Source: Cellulomonas sp. KRMCY2 (GTDB lineage: Bacteria > Actinomycetota > Actinomycetes > Actinomycetales > Cellulomonadaceae). Taken from it: 64,000 nt of DNA. The stretch covers positions 3,968,001 through 4,032,000 of the forward strand of contig NZ_JAGF01000001.1 of the NCBI RefSeq assembly GCF_000526515.1, in the 5' to 3' direction. Every line of letters starts with the position of its first letter. Position 1 is the first letter of the stretch. Positions 29,582 through 38,584 of this stretch are shown here, piece after piece. The translations under genes and the position numbers were made by a program. Under the pieces are notes generated by a model. That model saw only the letters and a program-made list of their open reading frames with translations, made no database searches and had not been told where the DNA came from.

Positions 29582-30709
29582 TCACTCCTGGGTGAGCGGG
29601 AACAGCGTCGGGTCGTTCTCGTACGACGTGGCGGCGTTCTCCTTGGTGACGATCTGCGGCGGCAGCAGGTAGGCCGGGACGACCTTGACACCGTTGTCAT
29701 AGGACTCGGTGTCGTTGACCTGCGGCTCGACACCCTTGCTCAGGTCGACAGCCATCTGGATGGCCGCGGCGACCAGGGTGCGGGTGTCCTTGTTGATCGT
29801 CGAGTACTGCTCGCCAGCCATGATCGACTTGACCGACTCGACCTCGGAGTCCTGACCGGTCACGATCGGCAGCGTCTTGCCAGCACCCTGGACCGACGTG
29901 ATGATCGCGCGGGCCAGCGTGTCGTTCGGCGAGAGCACGCCGTCGAGCTCGACGTCACCGGAGTACGTGCTGGTGATCAGCGAGTCCATCCGGCTCTGGG
30001 CGTTCTCGGCCTTCCAGCCGGCGGTCGCCGTCTGCATGATCTCCACCTGGCCGGAGCCGACGACGACCTCGCCGGCGTCGATGGCCGGCTGCAGGACGCT
30101 CATCGCGCCGTCGAAGAACACGGCCGAGTTGGCGTCGTCCGAGGAGCCGGAGAACAGCTCGATCGTGTACGGACCCTCGCCCTTGGCTGCCATGCCGTCG
30201 AGCAGGGCCTGGCCCTGGAGCTCGCCGACGTTGAAGTTGTCGTACGCGACGTAGTAGTCGACAGCCTCGGTGTTGAGGATCAGGCGGTCATAGGCGATGA
30301 CGATCGCGCCGGCCTCGCGGGCCGCCTCGACCTGCGTGCTGAGCTGGCCACCGTCGGCAGCACCGATGATGATGACCTTGGCGCCCTTGGTGATCATCGC
30401 CTGGATCTGCGACTGCTGGTCGGCGACCGGGGCGCTCGCACCGGCGTACTGCACGTCGGCCTCGAAGCCGGCGTCCGCCAGGCCGTTGGTGAACAGGTCG
30501 CCCGCAAGCACCCAGTTCTCCGACGTCTTGGACGGCAGGGCGACACCGATGAGGGAGTCGGCCGCGAAGCCGGCCGCCACCTCGGTCTCGGCGGCGGCGC
30601 CGGTGTCCTCGGCCGCCGGCTCCTCCGCACCGTCGCGGGTCGAGCAGGCGGTCAGCGACAGGGCTGCCACCGCGGCGAGCGCGACGGATCGTGTGATGAA
30701 TCTGCGCAT
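29582..30709 (-). CDS. chvE: ChvE-like sugar-binding lipoprotein of a multiple-sugar ABC transporter
   Basis: 375 residues. The signal peptide ends in LTAC with the lipobox Cys22. The mature part is a class I periplasmic-binding fold of the ChvE/XylF type: GVALPSKTSENW, a hinge region, AKVIIIGAADGG, IAYDRLIL and VTGQDSEVESVKSI. The family binds monosaccharides such as xylose, arabinose, galactose or glucose. It is the last gene of the ROK-ATPase-permease-binding-protein set, 86 bases behind the permease, whereas in most such operons it comes first. Ligand not determined. Confidence 0.9.
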   Translation of the reverse strand: MRRFITRSVALAAVAALSLTACSTRDGAEEPAAEDTGAAAETEVAAGFAADSLIGVALPSKTSENWVLAGDLFTNGLADAGFEADVQYAGASAPVADQQSQIQAMITKGAKVIIIGAADGGQLSTQVEAAREAGAIVIAYDRLILNTEAVDYYVAYDNFNVGELQGQALLDGMAAKGEGPYTIELFSGSSDDANSAVFFDGAMSVLQPAIDAGEVVVGSGQVEIMQTATAGWKAENAQSRMDSLITSTYSGDVELDGVLSPNDTLARAIITSVQGAGKTLPIVTGQDSEVESVKSIMAGEQYSTINKDTRTLVAAAIQMAVDLSKGVEPQVNDTESYDNGVKVVPAYLLPPQIVTKENAATSYENDPTLFPLTQE

Positions 30710-30795
30710 GGCGAATCACTACTTCTCTCTGTGTGGTGTTCCGAGCTCAGGACGACCCGGACGGCATCGGCGCCGCCGGATGAGGTGGGGGTGTG

Positions 30796-32076
30796 CTAGG
30801 GCGCGGTCCGCGCCGGTTCCGGGGTCGGCTCGACAGCAGGGTCGGAGCCTCGCGAGAAGGTGCGGGTCAGCATGCCGGTGAGCGACGGCTTGCCCTGCGT
30901 CTTGTTGTAGACGTCCACGGCGACCGCGAGGAGCAGCACGAGGCCCTTGATCATCTGGACCCGGTCGGAGCCGACGCCCATGAGCTGCAGGCCGTTGTTC
31001 AGGACGGCCATGACCAGGCCACCGACCATCGCTCCGGAGACGGTGCCGACGCCGCCCGCGACGGCCGCCCCACCGATGAAGCAGGCCGCGATCGCGTCGA
31101 GCTCCCAGTTGAGCCCGTCCTGCGGGCCGGATGCGGCCGAGCGGGCGACGAAGATCATGCCGGCGAGCGACGCGAGCACCGACATGTTCATCATCACGAG
31201 GAAGTGCACGTGCTTGTTCTTGACACCGGACAAGCGCGCCGCTGCGGCGTTGCCGCCGACGGCGTAGACGTGCCGGCCGAAGATCGTGTTGTCCGTGAGG
31301 TAGGAGTAGACGACCACGAGGACGAGCAGGATCAGGCCGGAGACCGGGAAGCTCGTCCCGACCCGACCGCCCGCGAAGAGCATCGCGGCGTAGACCACGA
31401 CGGCGATGAGCAGCGCGAGCTTGACCCCGCTCACCCAGGCCGGGGCCATCTCGGAGCCCATCTCGCGCTGGACCTTGCGCCTGCGGATCTCGCGGATCAC
31501 CAGCGCGACGGCGATCAGCACGCCGAGCACGAGGGTGAGGTTGTTGTAGCCGGTGTCCGGTCCGACCTCGGGCAGGTACCCCGAGCCGATGACCCGGAAC
31601 TCGGCGGGCACGGGGATCGTCTTGGCGGTGCCGATGAACTGGTTCATGCCGCGGAAGAGCAGCAGGCCGCCCAGTGTGACGATGAAGGCGGGCACGCCCA
31701 CGTACGCGACCCAGAAGCCCTGCCACGCCCCGATCGCGACGCCGATCAGCAGGCCGAGGACGATCGCCAGCGGCCACGGCAGGTCGAAGCTCGCCATCGC
31801 CTTCGCCACGACGATGCCGGCCACGGCGGCGACGGATCCGACCGAGAGGTCGATGTTGCCCAGGATGATGACCATGAGCATGCCGATGGCGAGGATGAGG
31901 ATGTACGAGTACTGGCTCACCAGGGCGATCAGGTTGATCGGGTCGAGCGTGAGCCCGTCCGTCAGGACCTGGAACAGCAGGATGATGCCCACGAGGGTGA
32001 AGATCATCCCGAACTGGCGAGCGTTCGACGTGCCGCCGCCGAACATCTTCTTGAGGTCTGCGATCTGAGTGTTCAT
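30796..32076 (-). CDS. gguB: Sugar ABC transporter permease (GguB/XylH type)
   Basis: 426 residues with about ten membrane segments, the usual size of GguB/MmsB permeases, which carry more sequence than the ~320-residue RbsC type. The family block [21 protein letters not shown] and the EAA-like [26 protein letters not shown] are clear. The ATG overlaps the ATPase stop (ATGA). It forms the translocation pore for sugar brought by the ChvE-like protein. The C-terminal ~25 residues are Pro-rich. Confidence 0.93.
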   Translation of the reverse strand: MNTQIADLKKMFGGGTSNARQFGMIFTLVGIILLFQVLTDGLTLDPINLIALVSQYSYILILAIGMLMVIILGNIDLSVGSVAAVAGIVVAKAMASFDLPWPLAIVLGLLIGVAIGAWQGFWVAYVGVPAFIVTLGGLLLFRGMNQFIGTAKTIPVPAEFRVIGSGYLPEVGPDTGYNNLTLVLGVLIAVALVIREIRRRKVQREMGSEMAPAWVSGVKLALLIAVVVYAAMLFAGGRVGTSFPVSGLILLVLVVVYSYLTDNTIFGRHVYAVGGNAAAARLSGVKNKHVHFLVMMNMSVLASLAGMIFVARSAASGPQDGLNWELDAIAACFIGGAAVAGGVGTVSGAMVGGLVMAVLNNGLQLMGVGSDRVQMIKGLVLLLAVAVDVYNKTQGKPSLTGMLTRTFSRGSDPAVEPTPEPARTAP

Positions 32077-33623
32077 CGGTCCCGGGTCTTCTTCGTCGAG
32101 GTCATGGAACGCATGAGGGATTCGGGGTCTGCGTCAGCGGCGAGCACCTCGTTGGTGATCTCGCCTTCGAAGATCGTGTAGATGCGGTCGGAGATGCCGA
32201 GCAGCTCCGGCAGCTCGGAGGAGATGACGATGACGCCCTTACCGGCGTCGGCGAGCTGCTGGATGATGCCGTAGATCTCGTACTTCGCCCCGACGTCGAT
32301 GCCACGCGTCGGCTCGTCGAGGATCAGCAGGTCGGGCTCGGTGAACATCCACTTCGCCAGGACGACCTTCTGCTGGTTGCCGCCCGAGAGCTTGGAGACG
32401 CCCTCGTCGACGCTCGGCGTCTTGATCCGCAGGCTCCGGCGGTACTGCTCGGAGATGCTGTGCTCCTGGGCCTTGTCGATGACCTGGCCGTGGGAGATCC
32501 GGCTGAGCTTGGCGGAGACGGTCGACCGCTTGATGTCGTCGAGCAGGTTGAGCCCCAGGACCTTGCGGTCCTCCGAGACGTAGGCGAGCCCGTGGTCGAT
32601 CGCCGAGGCGACGTCGCGGAGGTGGATCTCCTCGCCGTCCTTGTAGACCCGCCCGCTGACGAACGTGCCGTAGGAGCGGCCGAAGACGCTCATCGCGAGC
32701 TCGGTTCGGCCGGCGCCCATGAGCCCGGCGAAGCCGACGATCTCACCACGGCGCACTGTGAAGCTGGAGCCCTTGCACACGAACCGCTCGGCGGCCAGCG
32801 GGTGCTGCACCGTCCAGTCACGGACCTCGAAGAAGACCTCGCCGATCTGGGGCGTGTGGTCGGGGAACCGGTTCTCCAGGCTCCGGCCGACCATCCCGCG
32901 GATGATCCGGTCCTCGTTGACCCCGTCCCGAGCCACGTCGAGCGTCTCGACGGTCCGCCCGTCCCGCAGGATCGTGATCGAGTCGGCGATCTGCTCGAGC
33001 TCGTTGAGCTTGTGCGAGATCATGATCGAGGTGATGCCCTTGCCCTTGAGACCGACGATCAGGTCGAGCAGGTGCTGGGAGTCGGCCTTGTTCAGCGCGG
33101 CCGTCGGCTCGTCCAGGATGAGCAGCTTGACCGACTTGCTCAGCGCCTTGGCGATCTCGACGAGCTGCTGCTTGCCGACGCCGATGTGCTTGATCAGGGT
33201 GTCCGGGTCCTCGCTGAGGCCGACCCGTGCGAGCAGCTCGAGGGCGCGCATCTTGGCGGCCTTCCAGTCGATCACCCCGGGCCGGATCGTCGGCTCGTTG
33301 CCGAGGAAGATGTTCTCGGTGATCGAGAGCGTCGGGATGAGCGCGAGCTCCTGGTGGATGATCACGATGCCGGCGGCCTCGCTCGAGCTGATGTCCTTGA
33401 ACCGGGAGACACCACCCTGGTAGACGATGTCGCCCGCGTAGGTCCCGTACGGGTAGACCCCCGAGAGCACCTTCATCAACGTGGACTTGCCCGCGCCGTT
33501 CTCACCGCAGATCGCGTGGATCTCGCCGGCCTTGACGGTCAGCGAGACGTCCGCGAGGGCCTTGACGCCAGGGAACTCCTTCGTGATCGACCGCATCTCG
33601 AGGAGCGTCGGTTCAGCGGACAT
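32073..33623 (-). CDS. gguA: Sugar ABC transporter ATP-binding protein (two ATPase domains)
   Basis: 516 residues holding two nucleotide-binding domains in tandem, as in RbsA/GguA. The first has Walker [10 protein letters not shown], signature-region [14 protein letters not shown] and Walker [12 protein letters not shown]. The second has a degenerate Walker A (GLMGAGRTE), a clear signature [14 protein letters not shown] and Walker [13 protein letters not shown]. It powers the transporter with GguB. A GGGGAG site precedes the ATG by 5 bases. A 25-codon leader ORF overlaps the start, and a 9-bp direct repeat lies upstream. Confidence 0.95.
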   Translation of the reverse strand: MSAEPTLLEMRSITKEFPGVKALADVSLTVKAGEIHAICGENGAGKSTLMKVLSGVYPYGTYAGDIVYQGGVSRFKDISSSEAAGIVIIHQELALIPTLSITENIFLGNEPTIRPGVIDWKAAKMRALELLARVGLSEDPDTLIKHIGVGKQQLVEIAKALSKSVKLLILDEPTAALNKADSQHLLDLIVGLKGKGITSIMISHKLNELEQIADSITILRDGRTVETLDVARDGVNEDRIIRGMVGRSLENRFPDHTPQIGEVFFEVRDWTVQHPLAAERFVCKGSSFTVRRGEIVGFAGLMGAGRTELAMSVFGRSYGTFVSGRVYKDGEEIHLRDVASAIDHGLAYVSEDRKVLGLNLLDDIKRSTVSAKLSRISHGQVIDKAQEHSISEQYRRSLRIKTPSVDEGVSKLSGGNQQKVVLAKWMFTEPDLLILDEPTRGIDVGAKYEIYGIIQQLADAGKGVIVISSELPELLGISDRIYTIFEGEITNEVLAADADPESLMRSMTSTKKTRDR

Positions 33624-33690
33624 CTGCGCTCCCCTGACCCCGGGTCCTGCGGCGAGACCTCACGCCGGCCAGCAGCGAGACGGCTTGCAT
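33613..33690 (-). CDS. Candidate 25-residue leader peptide overlapping gguA start
   Basis: An ATG at 33690 has a strong ribosome binding site, GGAGG at 33700-33696 with a 5-base spacer. It opens a 25-codon frame ([20 protein letters not shown]...) whose TGA at 33615-33613 lies 8 bases inside gguA in another frame. The arrangement is that of a translationally coupled leader, so ribosomes finishing here could reload on gguA. The peptide is Arg-rich with no recognised family. It may be chance; no stretch of repeated codons pointing to attenuation is seen. Confidence 0.35.
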   Translation of the reverse strand: MQAVSLLAGVRSRRRTRGQGSADVR

Positions 33691-33769
33691 GGATACCTCC
33701 GGGGGAATGACGTCGTTGTCCGGACCGCTGTGGCCCGAGGCTTCGAAGTCAACCGCGCGGGAGGCTTGG

Positions 33770-33810
33770 CGTCAACTAATGAAGACAACAACTTGGTAAC
33801 AACTTGTGAA
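33770..33810 (-). promoter_or_regulatory. Operator candidate upstream of the gguAB-chvE operon
   Basis: AACAACTTG occurs twice on the plus strand at 33787-33795 and 33798-33806, an exact 9-bp direct repeat at 11-bp spacing, about one helical turn. It sits in an AT-rich island within very GC-rich DNA, next to TTGACG (33775-33770) and with TTGACT at 33753-33748, both -35-like on the minus strand. The adjacent ROK regulator is the natural candidate to bind it. Confidence 0.55.
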
Positions 33811-33868
33811 CGCAAGTGCCCGACGTGCGGCGAGCCGCCCACCGATCCGACCCGGACGACCGCGACAG

Positions 33869-35077
33869 TCAGAGCAGAGCGAGGGCGGCCGGCAGGTCGA
33901 CGTTGCGGATGACGAGCGCAGCGGCACCGAGGGCCTCGGCCCGGTCGCCCAGGGACGAGACCGTGACAGTGGTCCGCTCCCCCGCGAGCGGCATCGCATA
34001 GCGCAGCAGGCCACGCCGGATCGGGTCGAGCAGGATCTCGCCGAGCCCTGCCAGCGGACCACCGACGACGATCAGCTCCGGGTTGACCAGGTTCGCCACC
34101 CCGGCGAGCGCCTTGCCCGCCGCCAGCCCCGCGTCCTCGATCACCCGCAGCGTCGCGGTGTCCCCGGCGAGCGCGTCGCGCACGATGTCATCGGTCGTGA
34201 TCGGCGTGCTCCGCCCTCGGCCGAGCGCGTCGATCATCACCGACGTGGACGCGGCGAGCTCGAGGCAGCCCCGGTTGCCGCACCGGCACAACGGTCCCGA
34301 GTCCGTGATCGGCGAGTGGCCGATCTCGCCGGCCGTACCCGCGTGGCCGTAGTAGGGCGTCCCGCCGATGATCAGCCCACAGCCGATCCCGGTGCCGATC
34401 TTGAGGTACACCATGTCCTCGACACCGGCGTGCGGACCCCATGTGACCTGCGCCAACGCACCGAGATTCGCGTCGTTGTCGATGAAGACCGGCAGGTGGA
34501 GACGATCTTCGATCGCCCGCAGGACGTTGAGGCCGACCCACTGCGGCAGGATCGCCCCTTCGGCGACGGTGCCCGTCCGGCGGTCGATCGGACCCGGGAT
34601 GCCGACACCGACACCCAGGACCGCACGGCGCTCGACACCGTTGTCGGCCAGCAGCATCTCCAGGACGTCCGCAGCAGCCTCGATCCCCGCCTCACCCCGG
34701 TGCCCGAGCGGCAACGGGATCTCGCGCTCGGCGACGACCTGTCGGGCGAGGCTCGCCAGCACGACCCGGACGTGCCGGCGACCGATGTCGATCCCGACCG
34801 CGACCGCACCACGGCCCTCGAGGCGGACCATCACCGCGCGGCGACCTGAGCTCGTGGTCGGCGAGGTCGCGACGTACCCCCCGCGCGCCAGCACCCCGAC
34901 GATGTTCGAGACCGTCGCCTTGGACAGCCCGGTGTGGCGGGAGAGCTCGGCCTGCGTCGACGACCCCCTGGCGATCAGGGTCTCCATCACCCGGCGGACG
35001 TTGCGCCCACGCAGGGCTGTCTGCGAGCCAGGGTTGTGCGCGGGTGGCTCGGGGCCTGATTCCGAAGGGTCAGCCAT
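33869..35077 (-). CDS. ROK family transcriptional regulator
   Basis: 402 residues. An N-terminal winged helix-turn-helix (about 25-85: LIARGSSTQAELSRHTGLSKATVSNIVGVL) is followed by a ROK sugar-kinase-like domain. The zinc motif of the family is intact in GHSPITDSGPLCRCGNRGCLE (split around residues 255-275), and GIDIGRR and GTGIGCGLIIGG mark the nucleotide/sugar fold. XylR/NagC-type ROK proteins repress sugar-uptake operons until a sugar binds. It is followed by gguA-gguB-chvE on the same strand and has its own promoter. Confidence 0.92.
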   Translation of the reverse strand: MADPSESGPEPPAHNPGSQTALRGRNVRRVMETLIARGSSTQAELSRHTGLSKATVSNIVGVLARGGYVATSPTTSSGRRAVMVRLEGRGAVAVGIDIGRRHVRVVLASLARQVVAEREIPLPLGHRGEAGIEAAADVLEMLLADNGVERRAVLGVGVGIPGPIDRRTGTVAEGAILPQWVGLNVLRAIEDRLHLPVFIDNDANLGALAQVTWGPHAGVEDMVYLKIGTGIGCGLIIGGTPYYGHAGTAGEIGHSPITDSGPLCRCGNRGCLELAASTSVMIDALGRGRSTPITTDDIVRDALAGDTATLRVIEDAGLAAGKALAGVANLVNPELIVVGGPLAGLGEILLDPIRRGLLRYAMPLAGERTTVTVSSLGDRAEALGAAALVIRNVDLPAALALL

Positions 35078-35115
35078 GGCTACGAGAATGGCCCCGGAGA
35101 TGTGCTTGAGTCAAG
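35078..35115 (-). promoter_or_regulatory. ROK gene promoter with overlapping palindrome
   Basis: TTGACT (35114-35109), an 18-base spacer and CATTCT (35090-35085) precede the ATG at 35077 by 7 bases, giving a near-leaderless promoter. CTTGAGTCAAG (35105-35115), a perfect 11-base palindrome, overlaps the -35 and would suit autoregulation by the ROK protein. Confidence 0.55.
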
Positions 35116-35202
35116 AACCGAACGCATGCCCCTGCCATCCTGCGATGCTGACTTCACAGAGCGACCCCGCGGCGGTGACGAGGGACCCGTGCCCGCCGAC
35201 AG

Positions 35203-36870
35203 TCACCCGTGCGCGAGACGGGCCACGAGGGTCGCCGCATCAGGGCAGGAGTCGAGCAGCTCGCCGACGTGCTCCTTCGTGCCGCGCCACGGGTCCCGCA
35301 GCGGGATCCGACGCAGCGAGCTGAGCGTAGGGACGTCGAGCACGATCGAGTCCCAGCTCGCCGCACGCACCTGACCCGGGAACCGTCGCACGACAGTGCC
35401 GCGGAAGTACGCCCTGGTGTCAGTCGGTGGCTCGCCCACAGCCCGCTCGACCTCCTCGTCGGTGGTCAGACGCTCCACCGCACCTGCGGCCACGAGGCGG
35501 TGGTAGAGCCCGCGTTCGGGCCGGACGTCCGACCACTGGATGTCCATCGCGGCCAGGCGGGGGTTGTCCCACGCGAGCCGGTCGCGCGTACGCATGCCGT
35601 CGAGCAGGCGCAGCTTGGCGACCCACTCGACCTCGCGCGCACAGCCGGCCGGGTCGACCGCGAGCCGCTCGAGCACCGAGGACCAGCGGTCCAGCACGTC
35701 GGCGGTGGCCCCGTCCGGCCCGCCGCCGTCCGCACCCTGCGCGAGCGCGGCCCGGATCGCCAGCAGGTAGGCCCGCTGGATCTCGATCGCGGTGAGCCGG
35801 CGGCCGTCGGCGAGCTCGAGCCGTTCGGTCAGGGTCAGGTCCCGGCTGACCTGGTGCACGGCGCCCACCGGGTCGGCGAGGCGGAGGCCCGCGACCTCCG
35901 CGAGGACCTCCGGTCGACGCAGACCGGTCTCGATCAGCCACAGCACCAGCGACGTCGTGCCCACCCGGAGGTAGGTCGCGACCTCGAGCAGGGTCGCGTC
36001 ACCGAGGATCAGGTGCAGCCGTCGCCACCGGGTGCGGTCGGCGTGCGGCTCGTCCCTCGTGTTGACGATCGGCCGGCGCAGCGTCGTCTCGAGCCCGACC
36101 TCGGCCTCGATGTAGTCGGCCCGCTGGGACAGCTGGTAGCCGACGCCCTGGCCGGTCTGACCGAGCCCCACGCGCCCGGCCCCGGTGAAGACCTGGCGGG
36201 TCACCAGGAACGGTGTCAGGGCCGCGACGAGGTCACCGAACGGGACGTCGCGGGTCACGAGGTAGTTCTCGTGCGTCCCGTAGGACGCCCCCTTGCCGTC
36301 CACGTTGTTCTTGTAGAGCACGACGTCGGGCATCGCGGGGTTGCCGATCAGCGAGCGCACCGCCCGGAGCATCACGAGCTCACCCGCCTTGTCCCACAGC
36401 ACGGCGTCGAGCGGGTTGGTGACCTCAGGTGAGGAGTACTCGGGATGCGCGTGGTCGACGTACAGGCGGGCGCCGTTGGTCAGGATCGTCGTCGCGGCGC
36501 CGGGATCGTCGTACTCGTCGATGACCGGACGGTCCATGACAGCGGTCTCCAGGCGGCGCTGGCGGTCGGGGTCGACGTCCGACGCGCCGACCGGGGTCGA
36601 CGGCGGTCCGGGCGGCGCGGCCGTCGTCGGGTCGTCCGTGAGCAACGAGGGGTGCGCCGACGCGCGCTGCAGCCGGAAGCCGCGGGCGTCGGCCAGCGGG
36701 TCCTCGTCGGCGTAGTCCCAGCGTGCCCGGTAACCCGGAACGTCCGGCGAGGTCGCGACGGCGTAGGCCGCGACGACATGGCTCGACAGCAGCATCGGGT
36801 TGGCCTGCGGGCGGCCCGGCTGGACGATGCCGTACTCGGTCTCGATCCCCATCACCCGGCGCACGCTCAC
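35203..36870 (-). CDS. dop: Pup deamidase/depupylase
   Basis: 555 residues, GTG start. Dop converts the C-terminal Gln of Pup to Glu and also removes Pup from substrates. The N-terminus RRVMGIETEYGI, the catalytic Asp in LYVDHAHPEYSSPEV, the ATP-site KNNVDGKGASYGTHENYL and NTRDEPHAD mark the family. It differs from PafA by the Dop-loop after the first strand, which here (about residues 50-115) is enlarged and Pro/Asp-rich; Dop is usually about 500 residues. TAGCCT (36882-36877) lies 6 bases before the GTG, so dop is probably expressed from its own leaderless promoter as well as by readthrough from arc. Confidence 0.95.
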   Translation of the reverse strand: MSVRRVMGIETEYGIVQPGRPQANPMLLSSHVVAAYAVATSPDVPGYRARWDYADEDPLADARGFRLQRASAHPSLLTDDPTTAAPPGPPSTPVGASDVDPDRQRRLETAVMDRPVIDEYDDPGAATTILTNGARLYVDHAHPEYSSPEVTNPLDAVLWDKAGELVMLRAVRSLIGNPAMPDVVLYKNNVDGKGASYGTHENYLVTRDVPFGDLVAALTPFLVTRQVFTGAGRVGLGQTGQGVGYQLSQRADYIEAEVGLETTLRRPIVNTRDEPHADRTRWRRLHLILGDATLLEVATYLRVGTTSLVLWLIETGLRRPEVLAEVAGLRLADPVGAVHQVSRDLTLTERLELADGRRLTAIEIQRAYLLAIRAALAQGADGGGPDGATADVLDRWSSVLERLAVDPAGCAREVEWVAKLRLLDGMRTRDRLAWDNPRLAAMDIQWSDVRPERGLYHRLVAAGAVERLTTDEEVERAVGEPPTDTRAYFRGTVVRRFPGQVRAASWDSIVLDVPTLSSLRRIPLRDPWRGTKEHVGELLDSCPDAATLVARLAHG

Positions 36871-36882
36871 CCGGCCAGGCTA
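36871..36882 (-). promoter_or_regulatory. -10 box of a leaderless dop promoter
   Basis: TAGCCT (36882-36877) is separated from the dop GTG by the 6 bases GGCCGG. It lies in the 22-base gap between arc and dop, and no Shine-Dalgarno sequence is present. Confidence 0.55.
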
Positions 36883-36892
36883 TCGCCGGAGC

Positions 36893-38536
36893 TCAGAGGT
36901 ACTGACCGGTCGGCGTGACGGTCTCGATCGTGCGGCCGCTCTCCTTGCCGCTCTTGCCCTGCACGATCGTCCGGATGAACACGATCCGCTCACCCTTCTT
37001 GCCGGAGATGCGCGCCCAGTCGTCCGGGTTCGTGGTGTTGGGCAGGTCCTCGTTCTCCTTGAACTCGTCGACGCACGCCGTGAGCAGGTGCTCGACCCGG
37101 ATGCCCCGCTGACCGGTGGCGAGGAACGCCTTGATCGCGGACTTCTTCGCACGGTCGACGATGTTCTGGATCATCGCGCCGGAGCTGAAGTCCTTGAAGT
37201 ACAGGACCTCCTTGTCACCGGACGCGTACGTGACCTCGAGGAACTCGTTCTCCGACGACTCGGCGTACATCCGCTCCACGACGGACTGGATCATCGCCTC
37301 GACCGTCGCGAGCGCCTCGTCGCCGTGCTCAGCGAGGTCCTCGGCGTGCAGCGGGAGCCCAGCGGTCAGGTACTTGGCGAAGATCTCGCGCGCCGCCTCG
37401 GCATCCGGCCGCTCGATCTTGATCTTCACGTCGAGGCGCCCGGGGCGCAGGATCGCCGGGTCGATCATGTCCTCGCGGTTGGACGCACCGATCACGATGA
37501 CGTTGTCGAGCCGCTCGACGCCGTCGATCTCCGAGAGCAGCTGCGGCACGATCGTGGTCTCGACGTCGCTCGAGATGCCGGTGCCGCGGGTCCGGAACAG
37601 CGACTCCATCTCGTCGAAGAACACGACGACGGGGGTGCCCTGGGACGCCTTCTCCCGGGCCCGGGCGAAGATCAGCCGGATGTGCCGCTCGGTCTCCCCC
37701 ACGTACTTGTTGAGCAGCTCGGGGCCCTTGACGTTGAGGAAGTAGCTCTTGCCCGCCACACCGTCCGCGCCCATGCCCCTGGTCTCGGCGAGCGATCGCG
37801 CGACAGCCTTCGCGATGAGCGTCTTGCCGCAGCCGGGCGGACCGTAGAGCAGGACACCCTTGGGCGGTCGCAGGCCGTGCTCACGGTAGAGCTCGGGGTG
37901 CAGGAAGGGGAGCTCGACGGCGTCCCGGATCTGCTCGATCTGCGGACCGAGGCCACCGATGTCGGAGTAGTCGATGTCGGGGACCTCCTCGAGCACCAGC
38001 TCCTCGACCTCCGACCGCGGGATCCGCTCGAAGACGAAGCCGGTACGGGACTCGACGGTGAGCGCGTCCCCGACCCGCACCGTCGCGTCCAGCAGAGGCC
38101 CGGCCAGACGCACCACCCGCTCCTCGTCGGCGCGGCCGACGACCAGGGCGCGATCCGCGCCGAGCAGCTCCTTGACGGTGACGATCTCGCCGACCGCCTC
38201 GTAGTGACCTGCCTCGACGACGGTCAGCGACTCGTTGAGACGGACCTCCTGACCGGGGCGCAGGGCGGCGACGTCGACGCTCGGCGACGCCTGGACCTGC
38301 ATCTTCCGGCCGGACGCGAAGATCTCGACCGAGCCGTCGGGCCGCGCGGTCAGGAAGGTCGCGAAGGTCGCGGGGGGCTTGCCGAGGTCCTCGAGCTGCT
38401 GCTGAAGCTCGACGATCCGGTCGCGTGCCAGGCGCAGAGCTTCCGCGAGCCGCTCGTTCTTGGCGGCGAGCGCGGCAGCCTGTCGGGCTGCGTCACCCGC
38501 CTGCCGCGCGAGCTCGTGCTCCGGTGTCTGGGTCAT
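36893..38536 (-). CDS. arc: Proteasome-associated AAA ATPase ARC/Mpa
   Basis: 547 residues. It recognises pupylated proteins, unfolds them and feeds them to the 20S core. The N-terminal coiled coil (about 10-70, rich in Ala/Leu/Glu heptads) binds Pup. Interdomain OB folds follow (about 75-220). The AAA domain has Walker [16 protein letters not shown], Walker [13 protein letters not shown] and the SRH arginines. The C-terminus ends in GQYL, the tail that docks into PrcA pockets. GGGAGG lies just before the ATG, and TAGTGT near 38572 may be its -10 box. Confidence 0.97.
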   Translation of the reverse strand: MTQTPEHELARQAGDAARQAAALAAKNERLAEALRLARDRIVELQQQLEDLGKPPATFATFLTARPDGSVEIFASGRKMQVQASPSVDVAALRPGQEVRLNESLTVVEAGHYEAVGEIVTVKELLGADRALVVGRADEERVVRLAGPLLDATVRVGDALTVESRTGFVFERIPRSEVEELVLEEVPDIDYSDIGGLGPQIEQIRDAVELPFLHPELYREHGLRPPKGVLLYGPPGCGKTLIAKAVARSLAETRGMGADGVAGKSYFLNVKGPELLNKYVGETERHIRLIFARAREKASQGTPVVVFFDEMESLFRTRGTGISSDVETTIVPQLLSEIDGVERLDNVIVIGASNREDMIDPAILRPGRLDVKIKIERPDAEAAREIFAKYLTAGLPLHAEDLAEHGDEALATVEAMIQSVVERMYAESSENEFLEVTYASGDKEVLYFKDFSSGAMIQNIVDRAKKSAIKAFLATGQRGIRVEHLLTACVDEFKENEDLPNTTNPDDWARISGKKGERIVFIRTIVQGKSGKESGRTIETVTPTGQYL

Positions 38537-38584
38537 CGTGCCTCCCGGTGCATCGCTGGGACACCTACGACACTAGGCGCATGG

